Source: Mumia quercus
Lineage (GTDB): Bacteria > Actinomycetota > Actinomycetes > Propionibacteriales > Nocardioidaceae
Direction of reading: 5' to 3'
DNA: 64,000 nucleotides
Assembly (NCBI RefSeq): GCF_025506335.1
Contig: NZ_JANZYO010000003.1
Coordinates: 248,001 to 312,000, forward strand
In this document: piece by piece, positions 57,651 to 64,000 of the stretch
How the letters are laid out: each line of letters begins with the position of its first letter
How positions within the stretch are numbered: the stretch's first letter is position 1
Program-made: the position numbers and the translations under genes
The notes under the pieces: generated by a model
The model's database searches: none
What the model saw: the letters and a program-made list of their open reading frames with translations, nothing else
What the model was told of the DNA's origin: nothing

Positions 57651-58174
57651 CCCGCGTGCGGCTGCTCGCGCTGGTGCTCGCCCTGGTGGCGGTCGCCGGC
57701 GTCGCGGTCGGCGCGTTCACACTCGCCCGAGGGCCCCAGGTCCCCGCGTACGCCGACGCGTCGACGCAGGCCGACGTGCGGGCCGCCGCGGAGAAGTTCG
57801 CGACCAGCGTGAACACCTACGACGTCAAGGACCTCGACCCGTACGTCGCGCGTGTGCGGCCGCTGCTCACCGACGACCTCGCCACGCAGTTCGAGGCCTC
57901 GACGAAGGACCTGCTCTCGAAGTTCGAGAAGGCCGGGATCGTGTCCAAGGGCATCGTCAAGCAGGTCGCCGTCGACAGCCTCGACGACGACAGCGCCGAG
58001 GTCCTCGCGGCGATCGACGTCGCCACGGAGCCTGCGGACGTCCAGGTCGGCCAACCCCGGCTGCGCTGGCGCATCGCGCTGGTGCGCGACGGCGACGACT
58101 GGTTGGTGGACAGCTTCGCCAACATCCCGGTGGAGGACCAGGCGCCGAAGCAGGGCGAGGAGGACGGCTCGTGA
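57617..58174 (+). CDS. Mce-associated membrane protein, first
   Basis: 185 aa from GTG 57617, which overlaps mceF by 34 nt. AAGGAG 8 nt upstream supports this start over GTG 57656. One N-terminal membrane helix, then an NTF2-like small domain (AAAEKFATSVNTYDVKDLDP, WLVDSFANIPVED). Such Mas proteins are encoded at the end of actinobacterial mce operons and stabilise the transporter. Confidence 0.85.
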   Translation: MDAARTGGRALTRVRLLALVLALVAVAGVAVGAFTLARGPQVPAYADASTQADVRAAAEKFATSVNTYDVKDLDPYVARVRPLLTDDLATQFEASTKDLLSKFEKAGIVSKGIVKQVAVDSLDDDSAEVLAAIDVATEPADVQVGQPRLRWRIALVRDGDDWLVDSFANIPVEDQAPKQGEEDGS

Positions 58175-58815
58175 GCAACCGACGACCCCGGATCGCGGGG
58201 GAGCGGCGTCGGCCGACGGAGCCGGCGCACACGCCCGGGGCTTCCGAGCCCGAGGTTGCCGCGCCCGAGGCTGCGGAGCCCAGCGCGGAGCCCGCTCCGG
58301 AGCGCCCCACGCTGTCGCGACGGGCACGGCTCGTGCTCGCAGGACTCGCGCTGCTCGCGGTCGCCGCGGTCGCGTTCGCCGTCGTCGCGGTGCTCGCGGT
58401 CCGCCAGGTCGAGGGCGACGCCGACCGCCAGGTCGCGGCGCAGGACCAGGCGGCGAAGGAGGCGACGACCGCCCTCGACACGATGCTGAGCTACCGCCAC
58501 GCCAGCGTCGCTGAGGACCTCGAGGCGGCGACCGATTTGATGACGGACGACTTCGCCGCGGAGTACGAGCAGCTCGCTCCCCAGGTCGCCTCGGCGGCCG
58601 AGCAGCGCAAGATCGACGTCACCGCGTCCGTACGCGCGATCGCTCCGCTCGGCTGCGGGCAGGAGTGCTCGACCTCGAGCGTGCGGCTCCTCGCCTTCGT
58701 CGACCAGTACCGTACGGTCGCCGGCAAGGCCGGTTCGCCTGCGGCCCTTTCCGCGGTGGTGCGGATGGAGAAGGTCGACGGCCGGTGGCTCGTCGCCGAG
58801 CTGACGACGACCTGA
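58171..58815 (+). CDS. Mce-associated membrane protein, second
   Basis: 214 aa from GTG 58171 (4-nt overlap). A Pro/Glu/Ala-rich cytoplasmic N-terminus of about 48 residues precedes the membrane helix (LVLAGLALLAVAAVAFAVVA). An NTF2-like domain with one Cys pair (GCGQECS) ends MEKVDGRWLVAELTTT. Last gene of the mce operon; its stop is only 4 nt from the stop of the convergent sortase gene. Confidence 0.85.
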   Translation: MSNRRPRIAGERRRPTEPAHTPGASEPEVAAPEAAEPSAEPAPERPTLSRRARLVLAGLALLAVAAVAFAVVAVLAVRQVEGDADRQVAAQDQAAKEATTALDTMLSYRHASVAEDLEAATDLMTDDFAAEYEQLAPQVASAAEQRKIDVTASVRAIAPLGCGQECSTSSVRLLAFVDQYRTVAGKAGSPAALSAVVRMEKVDGRWLVAELTTT

Positions 58816-58819
58816 CCGC

Positions 58820-59533
58820 TCAGGCGTGCTCGGTGGCGACCAGTTCGCCGAAGACGACCGAGCGGTTGTCGGTGTGGAAGATCTCCGAGCAGGTCGTCAG
58901 CGTGATGAGCGCGGTGCGAGGCTTCGACCGCGAGCGCCCGTCGCGGCGTTCCTTGGCCTCGTCCGGCACCGGTTGGATCACCCAGATGTCGGAGAAGTCG
59001 ACGATCGTGTCGGTCCCGGAGCCCTTCAGCTCGTACGTGTAGACGTGGGTCCGGGTCTCCACGTACACCTTGTCGCCTGCCTGCAGGTCCGGGAAGTCCT
59101 TGAACGGCTGGCCGTTGGTGATGCGGTGGCCCGCGACGGCGAAGTTGCCCAGCTGCCCGGGACGTTGGGTGTCGGGGAAGTGGCCCACCCCGGAGGTGAG
59201 GGCCGAGTCGTCGATCCCCTCGACCACTGGGACCTCGAAGTCCTTGCCGAAGCGCGGGATCCGCAGGACGGCCATCGCCTCGCCGACCGCGATCTCGTCG
59301 TTCGTGGCGTCGCCCTGGCGGTTGCCGCGCCAGTCGTCGGCCAGGGCGACTGCCATCTCACCCTGGCGCTGCTTGGCGACGATGTTGGTGCCGACGTACT
59401 TCCAGGCCAGCCAACCCGCGCCCACGACGAGGACCAGCGTGAGCAGCGTCGCCAGCATCCGAACCGGTCGCAGGTGCGGGGTGGGCTTGAGCTCGGGGCG
59501 CTCGCGTCGCGGGGGGACGATCTGCGTCGGCAC
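58820..59533 (-). CDS. Class E-like sortase
   Basis: 237 aa from GTG 59533 (GAGGAGGA upstream). An N-terminal membrane helix (MLATLLTLVLVVGAGWLAW) anchors a sortase barrel. The catalytic His is H136 (VAGHRITNG), Cys is C215 (ITLTTCSEIF) and Arg is R224 (TDNRSVVFGEL). The single-helix topology and the TLTTC motif fit the actinobacterial housekeeping class E. The LPATG protein at 46985-48040 is the obvious candidate substrate nearby; the mce operon lies between. Confidence 0.93.
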   Translation of the reverse strand: MPTQIVPPRRERPELKPTPHLRPVRMLATLLTLVLVVGAGWLAWKYVGTNIVAKQRQGEMAVALADDWRGNRQGDATNDEIAVGEAMAVLRIPRFGKDFEVPVVEGIDDSALTSGVGHFPDTQRPGQLGNFAVAGHRITNGQPFKDFPDLQAGDKVYVETRTHVYTYELKGSGTDTIVDFSDIWVIQPVPDEAKERRDGRSRSKPRTALITLTTCSEIFHTDNRSVVFGELVATEHA

Positions 59534-59873
59534 GAGTCCTCCTCTCGGGTCCAGGCCCGGGCTGGGGCGGCGTAACGAGTGTCACATCCAGGGTGGCACG
59601 GGCGCGTCGACAGGCGGCTGTCGGCCCGAGTTCTCGGGCCGACGGTGCGAGAAAACCTGTGCCGCACCGCCCGGCTGCTTGACCTGAGCCCCAGATGCCT
59701 TCATCATCGACGGCGAAGGCTTGACTCCCTGGGTTGAAATCTGCCCGGGTTGACGTCTAGACTCATTCTTTGCGCTGCCTGCACTCTGCCCACTCACCCT
59801 TGACTTGGGTGATTTGGCATGGGTTCGGTCGGTGCCGCAACCCGGGAACTGCGAGCCTTCGGAAGGACCCCTC
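59534..59873 (+). promoter_or_regulatory. 340-nt sortase-rpoB intergenic region with rpoB promoter
   Basis: Divergent control region without a gene. The best promoter is TTGAAA (59734-59739), an 18-nt spacer and TAGACT (59758-59763), giving an rpoB leader of about 105 nt. Other TTGAC elements at 59721 and 59750 may add starts. The sortase ribosome site is at the left end. GGAAGGA at 59861-59867 is the rpoB ribosome site. I see nothing else in it. Confidence 0.6.

Positions 59874-64000
<4,127 letters not shown>

Noticed and set aside
59805-59873. ATG 59805 as the rpoB start
   Set aside because: No ribosome site, and the extra 23 residues do not resemble RpoB; TTG 59874 has GGAAGGA at good spacing and the usual N-terminus.

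Overview
The window is GC-rich (about 70% by eye) chromosomal DNA from an actinobacterium. The gene order (nuo operon followed by a polyprenyl diphosphate synthase; tRNA-Thr, tRNA-Met, rpmG, murB; tRNA-Trp, secE, nusG, rplK, rplA; rplJ, rplL; rpoB, rpoC), the many GTG/TTG starts, the class E-like sortase and the mce operon fit Propionibacteriales, most likely Nocardioidaceae. The family assignment is inference. I see no phage, insertion sequence or CRISPR.

Region 1 (1-13534) is the main respiratory complex I operon, entered inside nuoE and running nuoF to nuoN almost entirely with 4-nt stop/start overlaps. It ends with a trans-polyprenyl diphosphate synthase that probably makes the menaquinone side chain. 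Region 2 (13576-25803) holds a membrane GAF-PAS-PP2C-HATPase regulator, a RarD-type permease, the two-subunit 2-oxoacid:ferredoxin oxidoreductase KorAB, and a minus-strand group of secreted proteins: a cohesin-like/Ig protein, an M28 peptidase and an S8 subtilase, with a small cytoplasmic helical protein among them.

Region 3 (25882-34620) is a second complex I locus with only ten subunits: A, B, C, H, I, J, K, L, M and N. The NADH module (E, F, G) and also nuoD are missing. All Fe-S cysteines of NuoB and NuoI and the antiporter subunits look intact, so it may be a ferredoxin-fed or hybrid enzyme. KorAB in the same window would supply reduced ferredoxin. This is the most interesting system here.

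Region 4 (34650-42147) is mostly single genes: RNase HI, a lipoprotein, YajQ, a serine beta-lactamase-like lipoprotein, four tRNAs (Tyr, Thr, Met, Trp), rpmG (only 56 aa), murB, a frameshifted AbiEi/DUF559 gene, adenosine deaminase and secE. Many of the single genes have a -10 hexamer exactly 6-7 nt before the start codon, pointing to leaderless mRNAs.

Region 5 (42183-64000) is the transcription/translation core: nusG, rplK, rplA, a lipoprotein, rplJ, rplL, rpoB and rpoC. Between rplL and rpoB lies a complete mce lipid-import operon (ATPase, two YrbE permeases, MceA-F, two Mce-associated proteins). It is bracketed by an LPATG wall-anchored protein and a convergent sortase gene. A shared -35 context (CCCGATTT followed by C/G and G) precedes the tRNA-Tyr, tRNA-Thr and rplJ promoters.
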